Shown: positions 17,577 through 27,319, counted from the first letter of the stretch. The stretch: DNA of 64,000 bases from Defluviitaleaceae bacterium (GCA_009780185.1 WRAN01000013.1:1-64000), one strand, 5' to 3'. The notes: generated from the letters alone by a model not told the origin. Made by a program: numbers and translations.

Positions 17577-17965
17577 TGCAAAAGGTTGTTATTGATACAA
17601 ATGTTGTTATTTCATCAAATCTTTCATTATCTGGCAACCCTGGCGAAATCATGAGACAATTTTATAATGGGGTACTGCAACTGTTTTATACATCAGACAT
17701 TCTTGCTGAATATAAGAGAGTGCTTGCATATAAGAAGTTCAATTTTGCGATAGAAACACAAGCAGCTATTCTCCGTGCCATCGAAATCGGCGGGACGCTT
17801 GTTGCACCGCCTACCAGTACCATACCATTTAATGACGAAGCAGACCGTATTTTTTACGATACAGCAAAGTTCAGTAAAGCCATTCTTATTACGGGAAATA
17901 TGAAACACTACCCAGCAGATTCATTTATTATGACTCCAGCGGATTTTATAAGTAAGACAAATTAA
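17573..17965 (+). CDS. PIN domain toxin (TIGR00305-like)
   Basis: 130-aa predicted ribonuclease. PIN acidic residues are in VVIDTNVVISS (first Asp), AEYKRVL (Glu), FNDEADRIFYDTA (Asp cluster) and ILITGNMKHYP. This fits the family 'putative toxin-antitoxin system toxin component, PIN family'. It is co-translated with the RelB-type antitoxin upstream. It should cleave RNA and arrest growth when the antitoxin is lost. Confidence 0.88.
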   Translation: MMQKVVIDTNVVISSNLSLSGNPGEIMRQFYNGVLQLFYTSDILAEYKRVLAYKKFNFAIETQAAILRAIEIGGTLVAPPTSTIPFNDEADRIFYDTAKFSKAILITGNMKHYPADSFIMTPADFISKTN

Positions 17966-17989
17966 AATAATATAGCAGCAAGGGAGTTT

Positions 17990-18931
17990 TTGAAAATTGG
18001 GAAAACTGAGTTCATTAGAGCATTAGAAAACAACTCTCTTTCGGAAGTTAATAACATTCCCAAAAGCGACTTGCATAGCCATGCCGGGCGCGGCGGAACG
18101 CCTTCATATATAGAGAATATGCTGGGTACTACACTCCCACGTCTAACCGAGCCGCTCCGCTCTATCGCTGAAATGGACACTTGGTTCACCGATAATATCA
18201 AGTGCCATTTTTCGAATATACATGGCTATATAGCACGAGTGGGTGCTGCCTTTGTGCAAGCGAAGGCGGATAATATTACAGTGCTGGCAATGAGTTATGG
18301 GGTTGACGAAGCCTATTGTATGGGAAGTCCAGAGATATTTATTGCCGTCATGAATGGCTTGCATAGCGCTTTTGCACCTAATACATTGTTTTTTCCTGAC
18401 TTATCCCTTTGGAGCGTTGACGATCGACTGGATGCAGTACTTAATATGAACTGGTTCAAAGGAATTGATATTGGCAATTATTCTGGTGCGATGACCATGA
18501 ACGAAATGAAAACCATGAGCCGTAAAGCCCACCAACATGGCCTGGTAGTAAAAGCCCATGTTGGCGAATTTGGTGGCGCAGATGATGTCATGCGTCATGC
18601 CGAAGAACTTGAACTTGACCAAGTTCAACACGGTATAGCGGCGGCTGGGTCTTCACAGATTATGAACTGGTTAGCCAAGAACAAAGTGCAATTAAATGTA
18701 TGCCCTACAAGTAATATTTTATTGAGCAACACAAAGAACTATGGAACCCATCAAATAAGAACCTTATTTGATTATGGTGTTCCTGTCACAATCAATACAG
18801 ATGATTTGTTAATATTTGATTCAACGGCATCTCAGGAATACTTGAATCTATTCAATGCTGGTCTTATGACTGCTGAAGAATTAAATATAATCCGTGAGAC
18901 CGGATTATCATCTGCGAACGCTAATAAATAA
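17990..18931 (+). CDS. Adenosine deaminase family protein
   Basis: 313-aa TIM-barrel amidohydrolase. Zinc-binding and catalytic motifs are present: SDLHSHAGRGG, KAHVGEFGGADDV, VQHGIAAAGS, NVCPTSN and TINTDDLLIF. Together these mark the adenosine/adenine deaminase family. The start is TTG 17990 behind AAGGGAG; no in-frame ATG lies before the first metal motif. The order Gly-Glu after His (HVGE) matches true deaminases, but the exact purine substrate is not determined. Confidence 0.85.
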   Translation: MKIGKTEFIRALENNSLSEVNNIPKSDLHSHAGRGGTPSYIENMLGTTLPRLTEPLRSIAEMDTWFTDNIKCHFSNIHGYIARVGAAFVQAKADNITVLAMSYGVDEAYCMGSPEIFIAVMNGLHSAFAPNTLFFPDLSLWSVDDRLDAVLNMNWFKGIDIGNYSGAMTMNEMKTMSRKAHQHGLVVKAHVGEFGGADDVMRHAEELELDQVQHGIAAAGSSQIMNWLAKNKVQLNVCPTSNILLSNTKNYGTHQIRTLFDYGVPVTINTDDLLIFDSTASQEYLNLFNAGLMTAEELNIIRETGLSSANANK

Positions 18932-19126
18932 TATTATTTCAGTCGCGAGCCGTATGTGACAATTTTTACAAATAACGACTTTAGGTAACGGACACACATA
19001 ACTGAGTAACGTGTTTATGTCGAGAGTATCGTGCTGATGTTCTATTAGAGGGTGCATTATAAAAGCCGGTATCAAATGGATATTTGCTTTGCTAGGATGT
19101 TTTTTCGGCAAGCATAATTGTGCACA

Positions 19127-19228
19127 GGCATAAGGGTCACAGGAATCAAGGGTTTGAAAGCCGATTGCAATTGTATCAAATTCAACGTCAACACGGGCGT
19201 TTTGATGGTGATATTAATACAATTGCAC
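19127..19228. repeat. Intergenic repeat with CAATTGTAT...ATACAATTG ends, copy B
   Basis: Core 19167-19226 has 11-base perfect terminal inverted repeats (TGCAATTGTAT / ATACAATTGCA) and aligns gap-free with copy A at 17050. The rest of 18932-19126 shows no recognisable feature. Confidence 0.55.
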
Positions 19229-19230
19229 AG

Positions 19231-19282
19231 ATATCTTTCTTTGCAGAAGTGAGCATAATCTGCAAAGAAAGATATTTTTTTA
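19231..19282 (+). terminator. Strong terminator or attenuator before the AraC gene
   Basis: ATATCTTTCTTTGCAGA and TCTGCAAAGAAAGATAT form a perfect 17-bp stem with an 11-base loop, followed by TTTTTTT. It is 34 bases upstream of the next start, so it may end upstream transcription or attenuate the AraC gene. Confidence 0.85.
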
Positions 19283-19315
19283 GCGATATAATAAACATCG
19301 AGGAGGTGATTACAA

Positions 19316-20218
19316 ATGGATTGGTTTGAAAGAATGAACTCAGCCATGGATTATATCGAAGACAATTTAACAGGAAATATTGAACTTGAAAAGGCTGCAA
19401 AACTCGCTTGTTGTTCTGAATATCATTTTCAAAGGATATTCACATTGATAACAAATTTACCTGTCATGGAATATGTACGCCGCAGAAGAATGAGTTTGGC
19501 TGCTGTTGATTTACAGCAAAGCAAAAGTAAGGTTGTTGATATTTCACTTAAATACGGATACGAATCCCATTCTGCGTTTACACGTGCATTTAACTCTATA
19601 CACGGGGTTTCGCCAATATCTGCGCGCGGCAAGGGCGTTATTCTGAAATCATATCCACGTATTCACTTCCATCTTTCTGTAAAAGGAGATATAGCGATGG
19701 ATTATAAAATCGAACGCAAAAAAGCATTTTCAATTTTTGGCAAATCAAAAAAATTTAGACATGATGTGGTATATGCACAAATTCCTGAATTTTGGAATGC
19801 AAGCACCACAGACGGAACCGCTGAGCGAATCCTTACCGAAGCAGGCAAAAAACTGCCATCAATTTACGGGCCTGACATTTACGGCAGTGACGACATGTTG
19901 CTTTTTGCAGCAAATCTTGGGCATGACGAGTATGGAATGGGGTATATGATATGTCAAATCAAGCCTGATAGCGACCTATCACATGATTTTGAAATTATCG
20001 ACATACCTGAACTTGACTGGATTGTTTTCACAACGAAGCCGGTAACTATTGAAACTGCAACAGACGCTGTACAGGATTTATGGAAGCGTTTAGGGGCAGA
20101 ATGGTTTTCCCAAAATCCGGAGTTTGAATATGCCAATGCACCGTCAATGGAATTATACTATCATGCAGGCAAGGGATTATTCAAAGCTGAAGTAGCCGTT
20201 CCCCTTGTTAGAAAGTAG
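19316..20218 (+). CDS. AraC family regulator with GyrI-like effector-binding domain
   Basis: 300-aa regulator. Residues 1-105 hold the AraC DNA-binding domain (LEKAAKLACCSEYHFQRIF, VDISLKYGYESHSAFTRAF). Residues about 125-300 form a GyrI/BacR-like ligand domain. This is the Rob/SoxS-with-ligand-domain arrangement used to sense drugs and hydrophobic compounds. GAGGAGGTGATT precedes the ATG. No target gene is adjacent in the same operon. Confidence 0.88.
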   Translation: MDWFERMNSAMDYIEDNLTGNIELEKAAKLACCSEYHFQRIFTLITNLPVMEYVRRRRMSLAAVDLQQSKSKVVDISLKYGYESHSAFTRAFNSIHGVSPISARGKGVILKSYPRIHFHLSVKGDIAMDYKIERKKAFSIFGKSKKFRHDVVYAQIPEFWNASTTDGTAERILTEAGKKLPSIYGPDIYGSDDMLLFAANLGHDEYGMGYMICQIKPDSDLSHDFEIIDIPELDWIVFTTKPVTIETATDAVQDLWKRLGAEWFSQNPEFEYANAPSMELYYHAGKGLFKAEVAVPLVRK

Positions 20219-20243
20219 CATCTTTCTTGTAAGCGTCAATGAC

Positions 20244-20292
20244 AAAACCTATGCCCATGCTTATGAAAAAAACAGCTAGGCATAGGTTTTTT
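20244..20292 (+). terminator. Terminator after the AraC gene
   Basis: AAAACCTATGCC pairs with GGCATAGGTTTT across a 23-base loop, followed by TTCTG. It lies between convergent genes. Confidence 0.8.
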
Positions 20293-20326
20293 CTGTTATA
20301 TAGTTCAATGCACACGGGGGTGCAAG

Positions 20327-20349
20327 CTATAGCGAATTAATTCGCTATA
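20327..20349. repeat. Short palindrome CTATAGCGAATTAATTCGCTATA
   Basis: A perfect palindrome from 20328 to 20349, related to the ends of the element at 10806. Its right arm supplies the stop codon of the isomerase-like gene on the minus strand. Confidence 0.7.
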
Positions 20350-21199
20350 CCAGGCTTTTTAGAAGCTTATGGCCTGCCTTTGAAGCAAATAGGGAGTTTT
20401 CCAGTCCTTCAAACTCCATGCTTACATCTCCGGTATAGCCATTATCTCGCAATATTTTTAAACATTGTGGAACCGGCACTACTCCATGGCCGATTACCGT
20501 ACCTCTAAGATGCTCACCTCCACGTGACTGAAACCATCCGTCCCCAGGGCTTGGCCCGGCACCAGTTTTGACCAAAAAATCTTTTACATGGACATGGGTG
20601 GCATATGGGGCTAGGCGCGCCACTGCGGATATTGGGTTTTCGTCAGCGCATAAGAAATTGCCGATATCAATAAGAATACCGAAATTAGAATGGTTCACTT
20701 TTTGGACTAAGTACTCCATACGGTAGCTATCCTGCATAAAAAAGCCATGATTTTCGCACATTGTTTTTATGCCGAGACCTTGGCCATACTCTGCTACCTC
20801 TCGGATATATGGGGAAATGACATCTATGGCTTCAATGTAACTGCCTTGCTTGCCTTTGAAGCCCCAAGTGGCATCATGACGTAGCATTTTCGCACCCAAT
20901 ACTGCCGCTACATCTAGGCAGGTTTTTACACGGGTTACTTCATCTGCACTTGTACCTTTATTGGGCAGCATAAACTCTGCGCCAACGGTGTAAGCTGAAA
21001 TTTCTATGCCATTTTCATCTGCGTGGGCGCGTAAGGCTTCGGCATATTCGATTATATCCGTACCCTCCGGTGGGGTTATGTCTATAAATTCTATCTGGTC
21101 GTAACCTGTTTTAGCCGCGTGCGATATTACATCTTTCAAGGTCATTGTTCCATCTTGCAATAGCGCAAAATAACTGTAACTGCTGATTCCTATTTTCAT
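20345..21199 (-). CDS. Sugar phosphate isomerase/epimerase (xylose isomerase-like TIM barrel)
   Basis: 284-aa AP-endonuclease-family-2 fold protein. It starts MKIGISSYSYFALLQDG and has the typical GYDQIEFIDI, MCENHGFF, GILIDIGNF and HVHVKDFL segments, which hold the metal-binding Glu, Asp and His residues. It is divergent from the sugar-uptake operon that follows and probably acts on a sugar from that system. AAGGTGG precedes the ATG. Confidence 0.85.
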   Translation of the reverse strand: MKIGISSYSYFALLQDGTMTLKDVISHAAKTGYDQIEFIDITPPEGTDIIEYAEALRAHADENGIEISAYTVGAEFMLPNKGTSADEVTRVKTCLDVAAVLGAKMLRHDATWGFKGKQGSYIEAIDVISPYIREVAEYGQGLGIKTMCENHGFFMQDSYRMEYLVQKVNHSNFGILIDIGNFLCADENPISAVARLAPYATHVHVKDFLVKTGAGPSPGDGWFQSRGGEHLRGTVIGHGVVPVPQCLKILRDNGYTGDVSMEFEGLENSLFASKAGHKLLKSLV

Positions 21200-21387
21200 T
21201 TTTAGTCCACCTTTATATAAAATTATGCAAAGGATACACTATACATATGACTTTGCAAAGATTCAAATGTAAATAATTCAACAGAAGCACCCCTATTATG
21301 TAAACAAATCTACAGAAGCAATGGTTATACTTAAAAAGCACTAGGCAATATGCACAACAAACACTAACTTTCAAGGAGGTTTTTGCA

Positions 21388-23133
21388 ATGAAACGAGGAT
21401 TATTAGCTCTTGCTTTACTGATGTCTATGGTTTTAATCCTAGCCGCATGTAACCGCGGCGGCGAAGAACAAGCAGCAGACCCAACCCCAGAACCAACACC
21501 CCAAGCAGAGGCAACCACAACACCAGATGTTGACGAGCCTGAGGTAGAGGAATCCGATGTTCCTTTCTATCTTACACCAATGGCTGACCGCCTGGTTATT
21601 AATGTAGGCGCAAGCTTTGGCACACCGGAAGGCGCGGTACCTCCGGGAACCACCCCAGAAACTAACACATTCAACGAACTTGTAAGGGATCATCTCAATG
21701 TAGAATTTAGCTATATGTGGATGGTACCGTCAGCCCAAGGCGAAGAGCGCTTCCAACTAGCCCTTGCCACAGGTGATGTACCTGACATTATGCAACTTGG
21801 CCGTAGAGATTTTGCAGAGCTATCCAGCTTTGGTATGTTGAGAGACTTACGCCCTGCTTTTGACGAGTTTGTCTCACCAGGTATCAGAGGCTTGTTTGAG
21901 TATTTTAACGATGGCCCTCTAGAGCTGGCAACAAGAGATGGGCAACTCCTAGGCATACCACTTCCAACAGACTCACACCAGCAAATCCAGCTTGTATGGT
22001 ACCGTCACGATTGGCTTGAAGCTCTTGACTTATCAGTGCCAACAACAATGGAAGAACTTATAGACTTAGCGGTAGCCTTTGTAGAAAATGACATGAGTGG
22101 CCAAGGCAATACCACAGGTATTGGCTTACAACAGACACTAGTCACTACCTGGATGCCTGACGCAAGAGGTATTTTCCATGGTCATGGGGCATTCCCAACC
22201 GCGTGGATTAACAGAGGCGGAGAGCTTATCCCAGGAACCATTCAACCAGAAACCAGAGATGCCCTTAATACACTACGTAATATGTACTCTGTAGGCGCAA
22301 TCCATCAAGAGTTTGCAACGATGAACATGGACCAGTTGACAGCCGAAATAGTAGGCGACAGAGTTGGTATCGTTCTTGGCGAATGGTGGCTACCCAACTG
22401 GCCTATGAACTCCAACCTAGAAAATAACCCAGACGCGGACTGGAGAGCCACAACCCTTGTTGCCCCAGCCGGTGCACCAGCCCCACACGCTGTAATCTCA
22501 CGCAACAATGTCGTTCGTTATACAGTGGTAAGTGCCAACGCGCCCGCCGGTACAGAAGAAGCACTTATGAAGATCCTAAACCTTCACTGGGAAATTATGT
22601 ATTCCCTAGACGCGGAAGAACGCTTTGGCGACCGTATTCACCCAGAAAACGGCTTTGTTTACAACTGGGCACCTGCATATCTTAACATGGCAGGATTTGA
22701 GCAATATCTTAACTATGTAATGGTCAACGAAGCCATCCTATCAGGGGACACATCCGCTTTCTTTACCAGTGACCAAAGAGACTTATTCTATGCCCATACA
22801 ATTGTAAACGAAGGCCATGTTTCAGAGACTATGCCATTCCATCAAGCTTGGGGGCTTTACACTTCTCGCGTAGCCCATCACGGCGGCTGGGGTATGACGA
22901 TGCAGGTCAGGGACTCCGGACGGATTTTGTTCAATGAGTTCTATGGTGACCCAACACCTACAGAGATGGCAGTCGCGTCTATTTTAAGTGACATGTGGGC
23001 AGAATTTTCTGCAAGATATATTATGGGAGCCATTGATTACGATGCCTGGTATACCTTTGTAGAAGACTGGCTACGCCTAGGCGGAGAAGCATGGACAGCT
23101 GAAGTCAACGAACAGTTTAGCGCAATGCAATAA
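21388..23133 (+). CDS. Extracellular solute-binding lipoprotein (LplA-like)
   Basis: 581-aa lipoprotein. The signal ends with the lipobox LAAC (Cys21), followed by a Pro/Thr/Glu-rich linker and a large family-1 binding domain. The size and the absence of an ATPase gene nearby are typical of LplA/YtcQ-type oligosaccharide systems. CAAGGAGG precedes the ATG. It feeds the two permeases at 26414 and 27332. A terminator right after it suggests it is made in excess over the downstream genes. Confidence 0.92.
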   Translation: MKRGLLALALLMSMVLILAACNRGGEEQAADPTPEPTPQAEATTTPDVDEPEVEESDVPFYLTPMADRLVINVGASFGTPEGAVPPGTTPETNTFNELVRDHLNVEFSYMWMVPSAQGEERFQLALATGDVPDIMQLGRRDFAELSSFGMLRDLRPAFDEFVSPGIRGLFEYFNDGPLELATRDGQLLGIPLPTDSHQQIQLVWYRHDWLEALDLSVPTTMEELIDLAVAFVENDMSGQGNTTGIGLQQTLVTTWMPDARGIFHGHGAFPTAWINRGGELIPGTIQPETRDALNTLRNMYSVGAIHQEFATMNMDQLTAEIVGDRVGIVLGEWWLPNWPMNSNLENNPDADWRATTLVAPAGAPAPHAVISRNNVVRYTVVSANAPAGTEEALMKILNLHWEIMYSLDAEERFGDRIHPENGFVYNWAPAYLNMAGFEQYLNYVMVNEAILSGDTSAFFTSDQRDLFYAHTIVNEGHVSETMPFHQAWGLYTSRVAHHGGWGMTMQVRDSGRILFNEFYGDPTPTEMAVASILSDMWAEFSARYIMGAIDYDAWYTFVEDWLRLGGEAWTAEVNEQFSAMQ

Positions 23134-23151
23134 TAGTGTAATGTACCACAT

Positions 23152-23184
23152 CAGCCCCGGTGCAAAACCCGGGGCTGTTCTTTA
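23152..23184 (+). terminator. Hairpin after the binding-protein gene
   Basis: CAGCCCCGG and CCGGGGCTG form a nine-base GC-rich stem followed by TTCTTTAT. Probably a partial terminator that lowers expression of downstream genes. Confidence 0.75.
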
Positions 23185-23231
23185 TATTCGGTGACTATAT
23201 AATACGGCAAAAAGATAGAGGCGATGGATGA

Positions 23232-24782
23232 ATGAAAATTATGCTGGCTCGTGCCGTAATAGTGTTCATTGTTTTTATGTTAACCGTATATGCCTTTGGG
23301 CTTTGGATTAATATCAATACCCAGAACATGCTGCGGCGACAGATTATCCACAATACACATCTTCAGCTTTCTTATTTGGCCAACAATCTTGATAGAGAGT
23401 TAGAGCATCTGTTTCACCAGCAGGTGGCACTCAACAGCGATTTTGGGCTGAGGCTACTGCTTTTATATCCCAATCTATATGAAATGGGTGATATTTTTAC
23501 CCAGCTTAGGCGCTTAAATACCCGCTTTTCGGCTATTGGATTATCGTCTTCTCATGTATTGGATATTGGGCTGTACCTGCCCAATTTAGACCGTATCACA
23601 ACATGGCGTACCCTGTTTACCTCTGTTACGGAAGCAGATAGGATGATGCTTAAAGCCATACAAAAAAGCAATGACACTATTTTTCTCCACGAGTCAGACC
23701 TGATTATTGGCACCGTTATATCTCGAGGCCATCATTTAACCGAAGAAATGGATAATGCCGTAAGCTATATCCGTGTTTCGGGTAAATCTATCCGTCAGTC
23801 TTTGGGCATCATGGCAGAGGCCTATGATTTAACCATTGCCCTTTTTCATAGTGGAAACCAGATTATTACCACAACTTCTGACCCCAGAAAAATAGAATTA
23901 TTAGGCTATACAACGTCTATAAACGCTGTAGAGGCGTACTTCCTCCGTGATGAATCTGTGTGGGTATTGCGTGCACCTCTTGAGCTAGTAGGCTTTGAGT
24001 TGGTGGCGCTTTTTCCTAACACTCAGGCGGATGTCATTATACTGCCTACTATGATTGGTACATTTGCACTATTTATATTGGCACTGATTATAGGGGCAAT
24101 TACTTTTACACTGTATGTAAGTCGTCTGATTAAAGGGCTTTTTAAGGAGCGTCAAGCCTCAGAAAAAGCTCAGCTCAGCCAGCTTCATCTGCAAATAACA
24201 CCTCATTTTTTGTACAACAGTTTCTATCAAATCTACCGCATTGCAAAGCTTGGAGACTTGGACACTGTTACAGAGATTTCTTTAAAATTAAGCCAATATT
24301 ATCAATATATTACCCGCAGCCGAGAAGATGCCGTGACCTTAGCTCTTGAGGTCAAGCATGGAGAGGACTATGTAGCTATCCAGCATATACGATACGCCGG
24401 ACGGGTAGATTGTATGTTTGACCCAATTCCAGACACCTGTAAGGATATGAAAATGCCAAAACTATTCCTACAGCCATTGATAGAAAACGCGTATATCCAC
24501 GGAATGAGCAGTGATGATGAAATGCTGCTTATCCATGTGGGGATTGTCCATGATAATGGATGGCTACGGATATCTGTAGAAAATAACGGAACCGACTTAA
24601 ATGACAAAGATCTAAAAGAGTTGAAACGAAAACTGGACTCTCCAGGCCATGAAACAGAACAATCCAGCTTACAAAACATACGACAGCGGCTGATTTTGAT
24701 GTTTGGAGAAAAGGCAGAAATGAAAGTAACCAAAGGCACCCACGGCGGACTCAAGATTGAGATAAATATTAAAGCGGAATAA
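23232..24782 (+). CDS. Sensor histidine kinase, YesM type
   Basis: 516-aa membrane kinase. TM1 is at about 7-27 and TM2 at about 275-298, bracketing an extracellular sensor domain. The phospho-acceptor region is ITPHFLYNSFYQI, as in the LytS/YesM family, and the ATPase domain has LFLQPLIENAYIHG. It sits between the binding protein and its response regulator, so it probably senses the sugar outside the cell and controls this locus. Confidence 0.92.
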   Translation: MKIMLARAVIVFIVFMLTVYAFGLWININTQNMLRRQIIHNTHLQLSYLANNLDRELEHLFHQQVALNSDFGLRLLLLYPNLYEMGDIFTQLRRLNTRFSAIGLSSSHVLDIGLYLPNLDRITTWRTLFTSVTEADRMMLKAIQKSNDTIFLHESDLIIGTVISRGHHLTEEMDNAVSYIRVSGKSIRQSLGIMAEAYDLTIALFHSGNQIITTTSDPRKIELLGYTTSINAVEAYFLRDESVWVLRAPLELVGFELVALFPNTQADVIILPTMIGTFALFILALIIGAITFTLYVSRLIKGLFKERQASEKAQLSQLHLQITPHFLYNSFYQIYRIAKLGDLDTVTEISLKLSQYYQYITRSREDAVTLALEVKHGEDYVAIQHIRYAGRVDCMFDPIPDTCKDMKMPKLFLQPLIENAYIHGMSSDDEMLLIHVGIVHDNGWLRISVENNGTDLNDKDLKELKRKLDSPGHETEQSSLQNIRQRLILMFGEKAEMKVTKGTHGGLKIEINIKAE

Positions 24783-24800
24783 AAGCATCGTGATTTTCTT

Positions 24801-24827
24801 ATACCGATTCCAATTTGAAATCGGTAT
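24801..24827. repeat. Palindromic repeat ATACCGATTCC-type, copy 2
   Basis: ATACCGATTCCAA and its near-complement TTTGAAATCGGTAT, between the kinase and regulator genes. It is related to the palindrome at 11357. Confidence 0.6.
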
Positions 24828-24849
24828 TAGTGATTGGAGGGCAGCAGCC

Positions 24850-26400
24850 ATGAGATATCTGTTGGTAATAGATGATGAGCCTAATCTGGCAGACGGACTC
24901 TGCCATGCTTTAATGGAAGCACTTGGAGATGATATAGATGTAAGCAAGGCATATAGCGGCAGTGAGGCTCTTTCTATCCTGACAAAACACCCAATAGACC
25001 TTGTAATCACCGATGTACGTATGCCGGATATCAGCGGCCTGGATTTGCTGCAAGAAATCCATAACCGCCGCATAGGTTGCCGTGTGCTAATTATCACAGG
25101 GTATGACGAGTTCGGGGCGATACATGAAGCGGTAAAAATGCCACAAACTGTAGGGTTTCTATTAAAAAATGAAGGCGATGATGAAATCATAAAAGCTGCG
25201 AAAACCGCACTGATAGCCATAGAGGAAGACGAAAAGGTGGCCCTATCCTTAGCCTTGGCAGAGCGTCAAAGCAAGGCCCTTGAAATCCTTTTACGCGAAC
25301 GGCGGCTTTGGCACATCCTTGGCATACTTCCCAATTATGACGAGTCTGCCGCCGCCACTACTTTGGCTATCGACTTGTCAAAACCACTGCTAATCGCTGT
25401 TGTGCGCACATCTTCCGAATATGTGAACACCTCAACCCTAATATGGCTGGAGCAGCAGATAGGTCTGGCCTTTGGCACCTATTTTTATCTGGAGATGAGC
25501 ATACTAAACCAGACGGATATAGCCTGGATACTACAACAGCGCGACAACACCCCTCTGCCTCTGGCTGAGATTATCCGAAGCGGTATGCTGGAGGTGCAGT
25601 CACTTCTGGCTACAAAAGCTGTTGAGCTGTCTGTAGCCTTCATATCAAAGCCGATTATAGACATAGAATTACCAGGCTATGTACACGCCTTAAGAAATAT
25701 CTTACAAAACCTAATGGCAAGAGGTCAGCACCAGCAGGTTATTGATGTAAGCGCGGACAACGGGGCTTACGCGGCTAATCTGGAAACCGCCCGCCACTAT
25801 GTATCAACCGACAGATATCTTAACAATGCAAAAAACGCCCTAACCAAAGGAAACGAGCTGGAGTGGGAAACCGCGTTCCAGGAAATTTTGAGCCACAGCG
25901 CTACAGATTCGTCCATTATTACCAGGCTTTTGACTATCTTGATTGCCACCTCTGATGCCCTTAATATGCCCCCTGTCAGGGATATATCAAAGCTACTTAC
26001 CCCAACAGATAACCATATTAAGCTTAACGATATAGGCATAGCTATCTGCCGTAAGCGCAAACAAGCCTCAAAGCGGGCTATCACAGACCTGATAACACGA
26101 ATACACGACATAATAGAAAAGGACCTGGACAGCCCTACCCTTTCCTTAACATCTATCGCGTCACAAATCCACCATAATCCATCCTATCTGTCACGGCTAT
26201 ATAAGCAGCAAACGGGTATGAAAATAATAGATAAAATCAATGAAATAAGAATCCACCGCGCATGTGACCTACTAGAAGACCCAAACCTCAAAATCAGTGA
26301 TATAGCAATAAAAGTAGGTTATGCATCCCCTTCGTATTTTACGTTTTTCTTCCGTAAGAAAACGGGTACAACACCCAAAGAGTATAGAAAAAATTTCTAA
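24850..26400 (+). CDS. Response regulator with AraC-type DNA-binding domain, YesN type
   Basis: 516-aa cytoplasmic regulator. The receiver domain (1-120) has the acidic pair DDE and phospho-acceptor Asp in LVITDVRMPD. The C-terminal 100 residues form an AraC helix-turn-helix domain (LTSIASQIHHNPSYLSRLY and ISDIAIKVGYASPSYFTFFF). The ATG at 24850 is preferred because it follows TTGGAGGG. It is the partner of the YesM-type kinase and the likely activator of the sugar operon. Confidence 0.92.
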   Translation: MRYLLVIDDEPNLADGLCHALMEALGDDIDVSKAYSGSEALSILTKHPIDLVITDVRMPDISGLDLLQEIHNRRIGCRVLIITGYDEFGAIHEAVKMPQTVGFLLKNEGDDEIIKAAKTALIAIEEDEKVALSLALAERQSKALEILLRERRLWHILGILPNYDESAAATTLAIDLSKPLLIAVVRTSSEYVNTSTLIWLEQQIGLAFGTYFYLEMSILNQTDIAWILQQRDNTPLPLAEIIRSGMLEVQSLLATKAVELSVAFISKPIIDIELPGYVHALRNILQNLMARGQHQQVIDVSADNGAYAANLETARHYVSTDRYLNNAKNALTKGNELEWETAFQEILSHSATDSSIITRLLTILIATSDALNMPPVRDISKLLTPTDNHIKLNDIGIAICRKRKQASKRAITDLITRIHDIIEKDLDSPTLSLTSIASQIHHNPSYLSRLYKQQTGMKIIDKINEIRIHRACDLLEDPNLKISDIAIKVGYASPSYFTFFFRKKTGTTPKEYRKNF

Positions 26401-26413
26401 CGAGGTGATTACT

Positions 26414-27319
26414 ATGAAAAAACGCAAAGCCGGACAGTTTAAGAAAGAAATACCGTTTCACTTAATGCTGCTTCCGGGGGTTGTATTACTTATCATTTTC
26501 TCTTACTTACCCATGTTTGGTATCATTATGGCCTTTCAGGATTTTAGGCCCATCCTTTCTTTTGAAAATTCGCCCTTTGTAGGGCTTGATAATTTCCGGT
26601 TTATTTTTCAGCTACCTACGTTTTCTCGAGCGTTTCGTAATACTGTTGTTATTGCTTTTGCCCGGATTATCACAGGAATTTCTGTTCCTCTGCTTCTGGC
26701 ACTATTGGTCAACGAAGTAGGTAAATCCTGGTTTAAGCGCTCGGTTCAGACTGCCATGTTCCTTCCCTTTTTCTTGTCTTGGGCGGTACTTGGGGGTGTT
26801 GTGCGTGAGTTATTTTCCCTTCAAGGGCCTGTAAACCAGATCCTATTATTTTTTGGCCGTGACCCTTATATGTTTCTTGCCAGCAATAACTGGTTTCGTA
26901 CAATTTTGGTAGCTACTCATACATGGCAAAGCATGGGATATAACCTAATTATTTTCCTCGCGGCCATTACCAATATAGACCTAGCCCAATACGAAGCCGC
27001 TGATATAGACGGCTGCAACAAGCTAAAACAGGTATGGTACATCACCCTTCCTGGGATGCTTCCTATGATTATCCTACTTGCAACCCTATCCATCGGCGGA
27101 CTGTTAAGCGCCGGTTTCGAGCAAGTCCTGGTACTTTACAACCCGCTGGTATACGAAACCGGGGATATCTTGGATACATTGGTATACCGCATGGGGCTTC
27201 TCAACAGGCAGTTTTCACTTTCCGCAGCTATGGGCTTGTTTAGAAACGTAGTATCCCTTGTACTAGTTGGTATTGCATACTTCTCGGCATATAAGTTCAG
27301 CAATTATAGAATTTTTTAG
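26414..27319 (+). CDS. Sugar ABC transporter permease (LplB-like)
   Basis: 301-aa inner-membrane permease. The N-terminus KKEIPFHLMLLPGVVLLIIFSY is typical of LplB. The ATPase-contact loop is EAADIDGCNKLKQVWYITLPG. ATG 26414 follows CGAGGTGATT. It pairs with the next gene as the membrane channel. Confidence 0.93.
   Translation: MKKRKAGQFKKEIPFHLMLLPGVVLLIIFSYLPMFGIIMAFQDFRPILSFENSPFVGLDNFRFIFQLPTFSRAFRNTVVIAFARIITGISVPLLLALLVNEVGKSWFKRSVQTAMFLPFFLSWAVLGGVVRELFSLQGPVNQILLFFGRDPYMFLASNNWFRTILVATHTWQSMGYNLIIFLAAITNIDLAQYEAADIDGCNKLKQVWYITLPGMLPMIILLATLSIGGLLSAGFEQVLVLYNPLVYETGDILDTLVYRMGLLNRQFSLSAAMGLFRNVVSLVLVGIAYFSAYKFSNYRIF

Noticed and set aside
17050-19228. The repeat pair as integron attC sites
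   Set aside because: No clear RYYYAAC/GTTRRRY core pairs at the ends, no integrase gene in the window, and only two copies.
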